Source of the DNA: Verrucomicrobiota bacterium
GTDB taxonomy: Bacteria; Verrucomicrobiota; Verrucomicrobiia; Verrucomicrobiales; Verrucomicrobiaceae
Direction: 5' to 3'
DNA length: 40,461 bases
Assembly: GCA_009885695.1 (NCBI GenBank)
Contig: VFKE01000013.1
Span: 1 to 40,461 of the forward strand
Part shown: positions 1-8,196 of the stretch, in pieces
Position numbering within the stretch: the first letter of the stretch is position 1
Layout: every line of letters starts with the position of its first letter
The notes under the pieces: generated by a model
Databases searched by the model: none
Seen by the model: the letters and a program-made list of their open reading frames with translations, nothing else
What the model was told of the DNA's origin: nothing
Made by a program: the position numbers and the translations under genes

Positions 1-95
1 CACGGCGACGCAGTTACTTCAAGTTCTCACCCAGAACACGGTTCCAGATGGCCAAGGTCTTCCACCTCGAAGGGTTGTGACGCTTCACAGCGCAC

Positions 96-154
96 TAGAA
101 GCGACGCCTCCGTCGCTGTTCCCGGTGCCGCAAGCGACGAGGGCGTCGCTTCTA
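96..154. repeat. REP-like palindromic element, family A copy 1
   Basis: Two 22-base arms (96-117 and 133-154) are inverted copies of each other with 20 of 22 positions matching; the core is GAAGCGACGCC. The spacer is 15 bases. The right arm and following bases (through ACTCTTTGTTCAGC) recur almost exactly at about 31684-31730. The nested palindrome in a non-coding location is typical of small REP/REPIN-like elements. Confidence 0.8.
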
Positions 155-173
155 CTCTTTGTTCAGCGTTTCC

Positions 174-285
174 TTAGAGCATTTATAAAAAAGACGTAGC
201 CGCATCTCGTAAGAGTGCGGGAAGCAGCCACGGCAGACAACGAAGCATGCCTATTTCCCGCGCTTTCGCTTCGCGGAAGCTGGCC
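174..285 (+). repeat. MITE-like element, truncated copy
   Basis: This segment begins TTAGAGCATTT and matches the left about 110 bases of the element at 7868-8018, with shared blocks such as GACGTAGCCGCATCTCGT and TTTCGCTTCGCGG. The right part present in the other copy, including the terminal GCTCTAAA, is missing here. It is therefore probably a decayed or truncated copy lying just upstream of the TPR gene. Confidence 0.75.
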
Positions 286-345
286 TGCGACCGCCGGGGG
301 GCGAAGTTTTCTTTCCAATCACGCAACGGCGCGTAGAATCCCGGC

Positions 346-2115
346 ATGTCAAAGCTGCATTCATGCCTGCTCGCCGTCATCACGGCCGCACTGGTGCCTA
401 ACAGTTCGGCGGGGCCTGCGGCCGGGCTGGCACCGCCGCGCATCTCGCCGCCCGCTGCCGACCTCCAACTGGCTTCGAAGCGTGAGAAACTCGCATCGGC
501 ACACGCGCACCTAGTCACGGCCTGGTTACTCGAGGAGTCCAGCCAGCCCCGCGAAGCCTTGGGCCATTATCTTGCTTTCATCGAGAACGGCGATGCTGAC
601 ACGGCTCTGGTGGCGCATATCGCGGACCTGGTGCTGGCCTACCAGGACATGAATTCCGCGCTGAAATTGCTGGAGGCACAGATCACGGCGCATCCGGATT
701 CGCCGCAGCCCAGCGTCCATCTCATCCGCTTCGCGCTGAAGCACGCGGACGAGCACGAATCCCTTTCTGCGAAAGCCAGTGCCGCCGTGAAGGAGATGCT
801 CCGTAAGTTCCCGCGGGATGCCACCGCCTACGAGAACGCCGCAGCCTTGCATCTCGCGCAGGGCAAACGCGGCGAGGCCATCAAAGTGATGGATGACGCC
901 GCGAAGCAGAACATCACGGACCCACACTTCTGGTTGCGCACGGGCCGCATGGCGCAGGAGGTCTGCCCCATCGCCGATGCCGACAAACGCGCCGCGAACG
1001 TGCAGAAGATCAATCCATTCTTCGAGAAGGCGCGCGATCTGGCACTGACAACGAAGGACCAGGCTGCCGCGATCGCTGCGGCGGATTATTTTCTCTTCAG
1101 CAACCAGCTCCCCGCGGCCGCGGAGATTTGCGAGAAGGTCGTGAAGCAGGGTGGCGGCCTTGAAGCCAGGAGTCGGCTCGTGCGGCTTTACGAGGCATTG
1201 GAAAAGCCCGCCGAATCGCTGCACGTGTTGGAGGATTTGGTGAAGACCTTTCCCACTGACGTGGAGCACCGCAGGCTCCTGGCCGGCGAGTATTTGCAAA
1301 AGCGCGAGATTGAGAAGGCAACGCAGCAGCTTGAAGCCGCTTTGCAGGCGGGCGGCGGCGAGTTGCAGGACTATCTCCAGCTCTGCAACCTGCTGCGCTT
1401 CAGCAAGGAGCCGGACAGGTTTCTGCGCTTTACCCAGCGCGCCGCGCAACTCTTCCCGAAGGAGCCGCGAGTCACGTATTTTGGCGCGCTGGCCCGCAGC
1501 CGCGCAAAGGAGTATGCCGAGGCCGCGAAGTTTTTCGACCGGGCCGCCACCCAGGCGGCGACCAGGGCGCCGGAGCTGCTTGATGACATGTTTCATTTCA
1601 ATCACGGCGTGGCTCTCGAACGCAGCGGCCACTTTGAAGGTGCTGCGAAGCAGTTTGAAAAAAGCATCCAGCTCACGCCTCCGAATGATCCGTCGCGCGC
1701 CGCGGGCACGCTGAACTACCTGGGCTACATGTGGCTCGAGCGCGGCGAGCATCTCGATCAGTCGGAGCAGTTCATCCGCAAAGCCAATGACTTGGAGCCG
1801 GACAACGCCGCCTACGTGGACAGCCTCGGCTGGGTGTTCTTCAAGCGCGGCAAGATCGCCGAGTCGCTCAAGGAGTTGCAACGAGCGGAGTCTCTGCTGA
1901 AAGAAATCACCGCCGAGGATGCCGAGATCCTCGACCACATCGCCCAGGCGCATGACAAGCTGAACCAGCGTGCGAAGGCGGAGGAATATTGGAAGCGCGT
2001 GCTGGATTTGAAGCCGGAGACCAAGGCGCTGATCGACCGCGCGCAGGTGGAACTCGGACTCAACCCGCCGAGACCGGAGATCAAGGATGAGCCGCTGCGG
2101 AAGAGCGTGAAGTAA
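346..2115 (+). CDS. Secreted tetratricopeptide-repeat protein
   Basis: The 589-residue protein starts with a basic then hydrophobic segment (MSKLHSCLLAVITAALVPNS) that looks like a signal peptide, so it is probably exported. The rest is almost entirely alpha-helical TPR units. Clear signs are the repeated spacing of A-x-x-Y/F and G-x-x-x-E-A patterns and sequences such as LNYLGYMWLERG and AYVDSLGWVFFKRG near residues 455-510, which are characteristic of bacterial TPR proteins. TPRs mediate protein-protein contacts; no catalytic domain is visible. It stands alone, followed by a strong terminator hairpin at 2143-2198. The specific partner and role are unknown. Confidence 0.85.
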   Translation: MSKLHSCLLAVITAALVPNSSAGPAAGLAPPRISPPAADLQLASKREKLASAHAHLVTAWLLEESSQPREALGHYLAFIENGDADTALVAHIADLVLAYQDMNSALKLLEAQITAHPDSPQPSVHLIRFALKHADEHESLSAKASAAVKEMLRKFPRDATAYENAAALHLAQGKRGEAIKVMDDAAKQNITDPHFWLRTGRMAQEVCPIADADKRAANVQKINPFFEKARDLALTTKDQAAAIAAADYFLFSNQLPAAAEICEKVVKQGGGLEARSRLVRLYEALEKPAESLHVLEDLVKTFPTDVEHRRLLAGEYLQKREIEKATQQLEAALQAGGGELQDYLQLCNLLRFSKEPDRFLRFTQRAAQLFPKEPRVTYFGALARSRAKEYAEAAKFFDRAATQAATRAPELLDDMFHFNHGVALERSGHFEGAAKQFEKSIQLTPPNDPSRAAGTLNYLGYMWLERGEHLDQSEQFIRKANDLEPDNAAYVDSLGWVFFKRGKIAESLKELQRAESLLKEITAEDAEILDHIAQAHDKLNQRAKAEEYWKRVLDLKPETKALIDRAQVELGLNPPRPEIKDEPLRKSVK

Positions 2116-2142
2116 CTGGCAACCACAAGGGCCCGGCGAAGT

Positions 2143-2198
2143 TGAAGTGCAACGTCAGCCCACTGACCACTGTTTTGGCTGACGTTTTCTCCACTTCA
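2143..2198 (+). terminator. Rho-independent terminator after the TPR gene
   Basis: A perfect 10-bp stem (AACGTCAGCC at 2151-2160, GGCTGACGTT at 2177-2186) runs straight into TTTTCT. An outer 7-bp inverted pair (TGAAGTG at 2143-2149, CACTTCA at 2192-2198) encloses it. It lies 27 bases past the TPR stop codon. Confidence 0.75.
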
Positions 2199-2287
2199 CC
2201 CTCTCTGATGGATGTGAATACCGCGCCTGAATCCCATTCCCGGGCGCACGCCAAAATAGTGATTTGTCACAAAACCACCTTGACTCC

Positions 2288-2830
2288 ATGACAGACGCCT
2301 GCATTTCGTCAGTAATGCCCGCCCCATCCACCACATCCGCCCCCACCGCCGCCGAATTACGCTCACACCATGACTGGCTTGAGTCTAACGGCAAGAAGGG
2401 ACGTCGCCTCGACAAGCGTAACGCCAAATGCTCCGGACTCGACCTCACGGGTGAAAATCTTGCGCAGGCCATTTTTACGGGTGCGAATTTTACCAACAGC
2501 AAACTCATCGGAGTGGACTTTACCGAGGCCGACCTTTCCGGCGCCAATCTCGAGGGAGCCAACGCCAACGGCGCACTCTTCGACAATACCAACCTGTGCA
2601 ACGCTAATCTGAGTGACACCTGCCTCGACGGCGCTGAGTTCATCGAGGCGAATCTCTCGAACGCCCGCCTCACGGGTGCCAAGCTCCCGGGGGCAGACTT
2701 AAAAAACGCCGACCTCACTCATGCCGACTTTACCGGGGCCGATCTCGACGGCGCGAATCTCAACGGTGCCAAGCAGGACGGCATCATTCTCGATGGCGCG
2801 TCCCTGGTGGACACGCGAGGCTTGGAATAA
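2288..2830 (+). CDS. Pentapeptide-repeat protein
   Basis: A 180-residue protein whose C-terminal two thirds (about residue 50 onward) is a run of A(D/N)LXX pentapeptides, such as ADLSGANLEGANANGALF and ADLTHADFTGADLDGANL. Pentapeptide repeats fold as a right-handed quadrilateral beta-helix; some members mimic DNA and protect gyrase, but most are of unknown function. The N-terminal about 50 residues are charged and non-repetitive. I chose the ATG at 2288; an in-frame TTG at 2264 would add eight residues but has no better ribosome site. No signal peptide, so probably cytoplasmic. A terminator follows at 2863-2909. Confidence 0.85.
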   Translation: MTDACISSVMPAPSTTSAPTAAELRSHHDWLESNGKKGRRLDKRNAKCSGLDLTGENLAQAIFTGANFTNSKLIGVDFTEADLSGANLEGANANGALFDNTNLCNANLSDTCLDGAEFIEANLSNARLTGAKLPGADLKNADLTHADFTGADLDGANLNGAKQDGIILDGASLVDTRGLE

Positions 2831-2862
2831 ACGACTGCCGCTTGTCATGAGCGCAGGGGATG

Positions 2863-2909
2863 ATAGCCATCGCCTTGCGGTGTTAGCACAATCTCAGATG
2901 GCTATTTTT
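2863..2909 (+). terminator. Probable terminator after the pentapeptide gene
   Basis: A 9-bp perfect inverted pair (ATAGCCATC at 2863-2871, GATGGCTAT at 2897-2905) with a 25-base loop is followed directly by TTTT. The long loop weakens the call, but position and T-run fit an intrinsic terminator. Confidence 0.55.
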
Positions 2910-2980
2910 CATTCTCTCCGTCAGCATCCCGCTGGTCGGTTGCCGCTTTTGCAGAATGCCGTGCTTGCGCTCGCGATCCC

Positions 2981-4246
2981 ATGTCCACTTTCTCCAACAT
3001 AGGCAATCTACTTTCCGGCCCCAGCGGCATCCAGGAGTTGATGGCTGATCTCGGCGAGGCTTTCTCCATTGCGCCGGACATGCGCATGCTCGGCGGCGGC
3101 AACCCAGCAGCGATCCCGCAGATGCAGGCGCTCTGGCGCGACCGGATGCGGGAATTGCTGGATGACTCCGGCAAGATCGACCGCGCGCTGCTGAATTACG
3201 ATCCGCCAGCCGGAAATCCGTTGTTCCGCGAGACCTTCGCCGCGTTTCTCAAACGTGACTGCGGCTGGAACGTGACGCAGGAAAACATCTGCGTCCTGCC
3301 CAGCAGTCAGACGGCGTTCTTTCTGCTCTTTAATCTGCTGGCTGGAGAATCAAGCGCCGGGAAGAAGCGCATTCTTCTGCCCCTCGTGCCGGAATACATC
3401 GGCTATGCAAATCAAGGATCATGCACCGATTTCTTCACCGCATGCCTGCCGCGGATTGAGGAGCGCGGCGCGCATGAGTTCAAGTATCACATCGACTTCG
3501 AGCGCCTGCGCATCACGCCGGACATCGCGGGCGTGTGCGTCTCCTGCCCCACGAATCCAACCGGGAATGTCATCAGCGCTGAAGAGTTCGCGCGCCTCCG
3601 GGAACTCACCGCGCAGCACCGCGTCCCGCTCATCATCGACAACGCCTACGGCCATCCCTTCCCCGGAGTGATCTACAACAGCTTCCGCCCGCAGTGGGAT
3701 GAGGGTATGATTTTTTCCATCAGCATGAGCAAGGTCGGCCTGCCCGGCGTGCGCACCAGCATGATTGTCGCCGCGCCGAACATCGTGAAGGCGCTCAGGA
3801 ACATGAATGCCATCGTCTCCCTGGCGAACGGCAACCTCGGCCAGGCCATCCTGCAACCGATGCTCGCGGACGACACACTCATCCGCCTCTCCCGCGACGT
3901 CATCGCGCCGTTCTACCGCCATCGGTCAGATCATGCGCATCGTATCTTACAGCATGAACTCGGCGATCACGTCCCATGGGCCCTTCACTCGCGCGAAGGT
4001 GCGTTCTTCCTCTGGCTCTGGCTGAAGAATCTACCGATCCCCGCAGCGGAACTCTATCAGCGGCTCAAAATGAAAAAGGTGCTCGTCATCCCCGGCCATT
4101 ACTTCGCCTTCGGTCTCGCCGCTCCGTGGTCCCACGCCGATCAATGCCTGCGACTCACCTTCTCGCAGCCAGAACATATTGTGCGCGAAGGCCTGGCGAT
4201 ATTGGCGGAAGAGGTGAAGGCTGTGTATGCCCGGGGTGATTACTAA
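2981..4246 (+). CDS. avtA: Valine--pyruvate aminotransferase (AvtA-like)
   Basis: A 421-residue class I/II PLP-dependent aminotransferase of the usual AvtA length. The N-terminus (a GPSGI...MADL stretch, then MLGGGNPAAIPQMQ) and the LNYDPPAGNPLFRE motif near residue 71 match the AvtA subfamily rather than general AspC-type enzymes. The PLP-binding lysine is Lys251 in SMSKVGLPGVR. CPTNPTGNV and the IIDNAYGHPFPG loop supply the usual cofactor contacts. AvtA transfers amino groups between valine/alanine and 2-oxoisovalerate/pyruvate in branched-chain amino acid metabolism, in the cytoplasm. The gene is monocistronic in appearance, with an AT-rich 58-bp gap before the next start. Confidence 0.88.
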   Translation: MSTFSNIGNLLSGPSGIQELMADLGEAFSIAPDMRMLGGGNPAAIPQMQALWRDRMRELLDDSGKIDRALLNYDPPAGNPLFRETFAAFLKRDCGWNVTQENICVLPSSQTAFFLLFNLLAGESSAGKKRILLPLVPEYIGYANQGSCTDFFTACLPRIEERGAHEFKYHIDFERLRITPDIAGVCVSCPTNPTGNVISAEEFARLRELTAQHRVPLIIDNAYGHPFPGVIYNSFRPQWDEGMIFSISMSKVGLPGVRTSMIVAAPNIVKALRNMNAIVSLANGNLGQAILQPMLADDTLIRLSRDVIAPFYRHRSDHAHRILQHELGDHVPWALHSREGAFFLWLWLKNLPIPAAELYQRLKMKKVLVIPGHYFAFGLAAPWSHADQCLRLTFSQPEHIVREGLAILAEEVKAVYARGDY

Positions 4247-4304
4247 TAATGTTAAATTTTTTTGAAAATTATATGAACACAAACACGTATTGTATTGCAC
4301 ATCC

Positions 4305-7271
4305 ATGACCACCCGCCACCTCGCGCTAGTTCTCATCATCGTTGCCTCAAGTCTGCGCGCTGCCGCGGCCGATAAGCCGCCGCGCGCCGCCGCTTTCTCC
4401 GTGCCGCAACCGCTCGTCCCTGCCGAGTCATTGAAAAAGATCCATCTTCCCGAAGGTTACCACGCGGAAATCATGGCTGCCGAACCGCTGCTACTCGATC
4501 CCGTGGCCTTTGACTGGGATGAGCGCGGGCGTTTGTGGGTCGTGGAGATGGCCGACTATCCACTAGGCATGGATGGCAAAGGCAAACCCGGTGGCCGGGT
4601 GCGGGTGCTCGAGGATACCGATGGCGACGGGCGCTTTGACAAGTCCACCATCTTTGCCGACGGACTAAACTTCCCCAATGGCATCCTGACATGGCGCGAT
4701 GGCGTCATCGTCACCGCCGCGCCGAATGTGTTGCTCCTGCAAGATACCGATGGCGATGGCAAAGCCGACAAGCAGGAGATACTCATCAGCGGCCTGCAAG
4801 AGGGGAATCAACAGCTTCGCGCCAATGGTCTGCGCTGGGGGCTCGACAACTGGGTTTACATGGCGCTCGGCGGTCACCACAGCAAATTCGGTGCCGACAC
4901 GCTATTGAAGTCGTTGCGCAGCGGGCATAAAATTCTCGTCGGCGCGCGCGACTTCCGCTTCCGCCCCGACACAGGCGAACTGGAACCGCAGAGTGGACCG
5001 ACGCAGTTCGGGCGCAACCGCGACAACTGGGGCCGCTGGTTCGGCACACAAAACGCACATCCGCTTTGGCACTACGTCTTGCCCGAGCAATACCTGAGGC
5101 GCAATCCGCACTACGGCGTGGATGAAACTCGTGTGCAGATGCTCACGCCTCCGGACAGTCCGCCCGTGTATCCATCGAGCGTGGGGACGAAGCGCTACCA
5201 CGACTTCGCCGCCTCCATGGGACACTTCACATCTGCCTGCAGCGGCATGATCTATCGTGACCAGCTCATGTTTGGTCCTGGCAGCAATGATGCTTTCGTC
5301 TGCGAACCCGTGCATAATCTTGTGCAGCACATGGCTGTCACCGACAACGGCGTGAGCTTCGCGGCGAAACAAGTATTCGGAGAAGGAAAGTTCGACTTCT
5401 TCGCCAGTGAAGACCGCTGGTGCCGCCCCGTGATGGTGCGCGAAGGGCCAGACGGCGCGCTATGGATCGCGGACATGTATCGCTTCATGATCGAGCACCC
5501 GCATTGGTTGCCAAAAGAGGGTAAGGACGAACTGCTCCCGCACTACCGTCTCGGCGATGATCGCGGCCGCATCTATCGAGTGAGCCGCAACGGAATGGCT
5601 GACTTCAAGCCCGTGCGCTTCGACAACCTCAGCACACCCAATCTCGTCGCCGCACTTGATACCAGCAATGGTTGGCGTCGTGATAAGGCGCATCAAATCC
5701 TGCTCTGGCGTGCCGACAAATCTGCCGTCACACCACTGCTGACCATGGCCGAGCAATGCAAGAATCCCCTCGCTCGACTGCATGCGCTCTGTGTGCTTGA
5801 AGGCCTCGGCGCACTCCCGCCCGCGACGGTGGCCCGCGCTCTCGGCGACGACACTCCCGGTGTGCGCGAGAATGCCCTGCGCCTCGCTGAGACTCGCTTC
5901 ACACCCGAGGTTCTCGCCGCTGCCGTGCGCCTCGTGGATGACAAGGATGCGAAGGTGCGGATGCAGCTCGCCTTCTCACTCGGTGAATCAAAAAACGCAC
6001 TCGCGGGCAAAACACTGGGCCGCCTTCTCATCGCCCATGCCGGTGATCCCATGATGGTCGCCGCCGTCATGAGTTCCGCCACGCCGCACATCCCAGCCCT
6101 GGTCGCCGCCGTGGCGGGCAAAGGACAGAGTGCACTCGACGACACGTTGCTTACCATTGCGCTCGGATTGAATGATCGCGACGCCATCGCGATGCTGCTC
6201 GCACCCATCTTCAGGACCACAGGCGGGCACTACACCTCGAAGCAAATCACCGCCTGCGCTCGTTTGCATGTGCAGCTCGCGCAGAGCGGCAGCACGCTCA
6301 ATAAACTCCGCGATGGTTCCGTCGGCGACGCGCTCGCGCAATTGCTTGCCAAGGCCACCGCGATCACCGCGCAAGCTCGCAGCATTGCCGCTGATACGAA
6401 AGCTCCCACCCTCGAACGCATCGCCGCCACCGGGCTCCTCAGCCTTGATCCCACCTCGCGTGACGAAGCATTGCCGATGCTCACCGTTTGGCTTGATCCA
6501 AAGCAACCTGCCGATGCCCAGGCTGCCGCCATCCGCGCCCTCACCGTCATCGCCACACCCGCAGTGCCTGAGGCCTTCGCCAAGGCCTGGCAGACGATGA
6601 CTCCTGCCACACAACAACTCGCACTCACCGCTTGGATGAGCCGTGAGCCTTGGGCTTTCGATCTCGTTCAACGCATTGAGCGCAAGGAACTCTCCGTCTC
6701 CGCCGTTGACACCACTCAACGCGCCCGTTTGATCAAGCACGACTCCAAACGCGTCGCCGCACTCGCCGGCAAGGTCTTCGACGCGAAATCCACCACGCGC
6801 AGCAAAGTCGTCGAGAGTTATCTTCCCTCCTTGGCGCTCAAAGGCGATCCTTCGAAAGGCCGCCAGATCTACACCCTCATCTGCGCCGCCTGTCACAAAC
6901 GCGGAACTGAAGGCCGCGAACTCGGCCCCGACTTGCTCTCTGTTGTCGAGCATCCGCCCGAAAAAATCCTCGGCAACATCATCGATCCCAGCGCCGATAT
7001 CCAACCGGGTTTCAACCCCTACACCTGCACCCTCAACACCGGCGAGCAGATCTACGGCCTGCTCGCTTCAGAGAGTGCCAACAGCGTCGTGATGAAACTC
7101 GTCGATGGCACGCAGAAGACCGTGCTTCGCAATCAGATCAAAACGCTGCAAAGCCAGCCACTCTCATTGATGCCTGAGGGCCTGGAGGCCGCCATCAATC
7201 ACCAGCAGATGGCCGATCTCATCACTTTCCTGCGCACCCCGATGGCAGCGGATGTCTCGAACAAGCCATGA
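4305..7271 (+). CDS. PVC-type secreted dehydrogenase with HEAT repeats and cytochrome c domain
   Basis: A 988-residue exported protein. The ATG at 4305 gives a clean signal peptide (MTTRHLALVLIIVASSLRAA); an in-frame TTG at 4290 is less likely. Residues about 45-430 form a beta-propeller of the PVC membrane-bound dehydrogenase type, with RLWVVEMADYP, LEDTDGDGRFDKS and LLQDTDGDGKADK motifs. The middle has HEAT-like helical repeats. The C-terminus carries a heme c site CAACH at residues 860-864 followed by GRELGPDLLSV, as in the PVC heme-binding domain. Such proteins are expanded in Planctomycetes and Verrucomicrobia and are thought to oxidise sugars or polyols in the periplasm and pass electrons to heme; the substrate is unknown. 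An AT-rich stretch at 4247-4300 probably holds the promoter. Confidence 0.9.
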   Translation: MTTRHLALVLIIVASSLRAAAADKPPRAAAFSVPQPLVPAESLKKIHLPEGYHAEIMAAEPLLLDPVAFDWDERGRLWVVEMADYPLGMDGKGKPGGRVRVLEDTDGDGRFDKSTIFADGLNFPNGILTWRDGVIVTAAPNVLLLQDTDGDGKADKQEILISGLQEGNQQLRANGLRWGLDNWVYMALGGHHSKFGADTLLKSLRSGHKILVGARDFRFRPDTGELEPQSGPTQFGRNRDNWGRWFGTQNAHPLWHYVLPEQYLRRNPHYGVDETRVQMLTPPDSPPVYPSSVGTKRYHDFAASMGHFTSACSGMIYRDQLMFGPGSNDAFVCEPVHNLVQHMAVTDNGVSFAAKQVFGEGKFDFFASEDRWCRPVMVREGPDGALWIADMYRFMIEHPHWLPKEGKDELLPHYRLGDDRGRIYRVSRNGMADFKPVRFDNLSTPNLVAALDTSNGWRRDKAHQILLWRADKSAVTPLLTMAEQCKNPLARLHALCVLEGLGALPPATVARALGDDTPGVRENALRLAETRFTPEVLAAAVRLVDDKDAKVRMQLAFSLGESKNALAGKTLGRLLIAHAGDPMMVAAVMSSATPHIPALVAAVAGKGQSALDDTLLTIALGLNDRDAIAMLLAPIFRTTGGHYTSKQITACARLHVQLAQSGSTLNKLRDGSVGDALAQLLAKATAITAQARSIAADTKAPTLERIAATGLLSLDPTSRDEALPMLTVWLDPKQPADAQAAAIRALTVIATPAVPEAFAKAWQTMTPATQQLALTAWMSREPWAFDLVQRIERKELSVSAVDTTQRARLIKHDSKRVAALAGKVFDAKSTTRSKVVESYLPSLALKGDPSKGRQIYTLICAACHKRGTEGRELGPDLLSVVEHPPEKILGNIIDPSADIQPGFNPYTCTLNTGEQIYGLLASESANSVVMKLVDGTQKTVLRNQIKTLQSQPLSLMPEGLEAAINHQQMADLITFLRTPMAADVSNKP

Positions 7272-7511
7272 TCTAGACCGCGACCCACACCGCGACCAAC
7301 TTCCGGGAACTTGGGGGCAACATTCTGGACACAAAAACGAATGTCACCTTGACCGGCGCCGTAGTATCCGCTTTTGATCACGGCGTGAACTGAAGCAACT
7401 GGTGGGAGTCGTGACAGACAGGTGCGCAGCGCTTGCCCGGCGGGGGCTTGATTGCGTGAGGCGCGATCAAGATCAACAAAGTCGGCCAATGAATCGGATC
7501 GCCCCCAATTG

Positions 7512-7559
7512 GACAGGCTTTCAGCCTGTCACCAGTGTTCCGGGCGTTCCGACCGCCCG
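7512..7559. repeat. Tandem REP-like hairpins
   Basis: Two hairpins sit 10 bases apart. The first is GACAGGCTTTCAGCCTGTC (7512-7530; 8-bp perfect arms). The second is CGGGCGTTCCGACCGCCCG (7541-7559; 6-bp arms). The TTTCAGCC core resembles that of the palindrome inside bioF (24706-24761). The first could also terminate transcription of the small minus-strand frame that stops at 7529, although no T-run follows. Confidence 0.6.
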
Positions 7560-7672
7560 CATCCCCAAGCATCAACGCCGGAAGTTACAGGAAAAATCAC
7601 CTGCACGGCCTCTTCCGAACCGTGCACAATCTCGAAATCTACGAGTTTTGCGTTTTCAGTTTCAGTAGTCAT
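7529..7672 (-). CDS. Small hypothetical protein overlapping the HTH remnant
   Basis: A 47-residue frame beginning ATG at 7672 (MTTETENAKLVDFEIVHG). Its start overlaps the stop of the preceding HTH-encoding frame in the four bases ATGA, the usual arrangement for translational coupling. The first 30 residues have normal composition. The last 15 or so run through the palindromic DNA at 7512-7559, so the natural C-terminus may have been replaced by repeat sequence. No family recognised. It may be the relic of a two-gene unit rather than a working gene. Confidence 0.3.
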   Translation of the reverse strand: MTTETENAKLVDFEIVHGSEEAVQVIFPVTSGVDAWGCGRSERPEHW

Positions 7673-7842
7673 GTCACTACCACCATCGGGTTCGCAATAA
7701 TCGAAAGCACCTTGGAAATTTTTATTCCCAAACGAATGGCGATAATGTCAGGTGTTTTCCCGATGGCATGGAGACATTTCACTTCTTTTTCGGAAGGTGT
7801 GAGCCGGTAACAGATGCGGGTCGTAACATCACCAAAATAATG
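7669..7842 (-). pseudogene. Remnant of a LuxR/FixJ-type helix-turn-helix gene
   Basis: A 57-codon open minus-strand frame with no ATG, GTG or TTG start contains LTPSEKEVKCLHAIGKTP then DIIAIRLGIKISKV. This fits the GerE/LuxR DNA-binding pattern (LTPREREVLxLIAEGxxxKEIAxRLGIS). The frame is closed upstream by TGA at 7843-7845, and the MITE-like element begins 26 bases beyond. The recognition helix is followed by only 15 residues. The lack of a start and the close repeat suggest a 5'-truncated gene; an unusual start codon cannot be excluded. Confidence 0.45.
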
Positions 7843-7867
7843 TCATTTTCACTAGGTAAAATCTCAC

Positions 7868-8018
7868 TTTAGAGCATTTTTCAAAAAAGACGTAGCCGCA
7901 TCTCGTGAGAGTACGGGAAGAAACCGCGGCAGCCAACGAAGTATACATATTTCCGGCGTTTTCGCTTCGCGGCTTCGCAACACGAACACGGCTACAAAAT
8001 TAGTTAAGCCGCTCTAAA
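7868..8018. mobile_element. MITE-like element, complete copy (151 bp)
   Basis: The ends are perfect inverted TTTAGAGC (7868-7875) and GCTCTAAA (8011-8018). A second inverted pair lies inside, GTAGCCG (7892-7898) and CGGCTAC (7989-7995). There is no coding capacity. A truncated copy lies at 174-285. Length, inverted ends and a second copy fit a non-autonomous miniature element; no mobilising transposase is in the window. It ends 1 bp before the att core at 8020. Confidence 0.7.
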
Positions 8019-8019
8019 T

Positions 8020-8076
8020 GGTGCCAACGGCGGGAATCGAACCCGCACGGGAGAAACCTCCCAACAGATTTTAAGT
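8020..8076. repeat. attL: 57-bp copy of the tRNA-Leu 3' half
   Basis: The 57 bases are identical to 22072-22128, which cover the intact tRNA-Leu(UAA) gene from the anticodon loop to the 3' end (minus strand). Beyond 8076 the match decays quickly, so this copy cannot form a tRNA. A tyrosine-integrase gene starts 120 bp away. This is the textbook footprint of site-specific integration into a tRNA gene. Confidence 0.93.
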
Positions 8077-8138
8077 TTGTTGCTTGCCAGATTAGGCCGG
8101 ATGATGCATGATGATGTCCGAACATGCAAAAACGTGTG

Positions 8139-8152
8139 TTTACCTAGGTAAA
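8139..8152. promoter_or_regulatory. Perfect palindrome upstream of the integrase
   Basis: TTTACCTAGGTAAA is a 14-bp perfect palindrome lying between attL and the integrase start (45 bases upstream of the ATG). Its place suggests an operator or integrase/excisionase site controlling int; this is inference. CTAGGTAAAAT also occurs once outside the island at about 7852. Confidence 0.4.
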
Positions 8153-8196
8153 ATAAGCGTTTATCATCATCTAACCTCATCAACCCCCTCCCCGAC

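Larger units (their letters stand above)
1..345. other. Left-edge intergenic region with two repeat elements
   Basis: No convincing gene. Positions 1-95 contain only a 24-codon minus-strand frame ending in a TAA near position 15, which I cannot assign. Positions 96-154 hold a long palindrome and 174-285 hold the left part of a MITE-like element; both recur elsewhere in the window and are listed separately. The upstream signals of the TPR gene starting at 346 must lie in the last 60 bases, where I see no clear sigma-70 promoter or Shine-Dalgarno sequence. Confidence 0.6.
7272..8019. other. Intergenic region rich in repeats and gene remains
   Basis: No standard gene fills this stretch between the PVC dehydrogenase and the island. 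It contains two adjacent hairpins (7512-7559), a minus-strand LuxR-type HTH remnant (7669-7842) overlapped by a small frame (7529-7672), and a complete MITE-like element (7868-8018). Positions 7272-7390 show a short plus-strand open stretch ending in TGA that resembles no family I know. This looks like a zone of decay and repeat insertion beside the tRNA integration hotspot. Confidence 0.6.

Noticed and set aside
526..1953. A 475-codon open minus-strand frame
   Set aside because: It lies fully inside the TPR gene, its product has no recognisable motif and is rich in Leu/Arg/Glu as expected for the reverse of a high-GC helical protein.
5988..7004. A 338-codon minus-strand frame
   Set aside because: Shadow of the HEAT and cytochrome region of the PVC dehydrogenase.
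7402..7810. Three overlapping plus-strand frames of 82-91 codons
   Set aside because: They have no start signals or motifs, and the minus strand shows the LuxR-like pattern across the same bases.
8020..8100. A second tRNA-Leu gene
   Set aside because: Only the 3' half is present; the anticodon stem, D arm and 5' acceptor strand are missing, so it is the att copy and not a gene.
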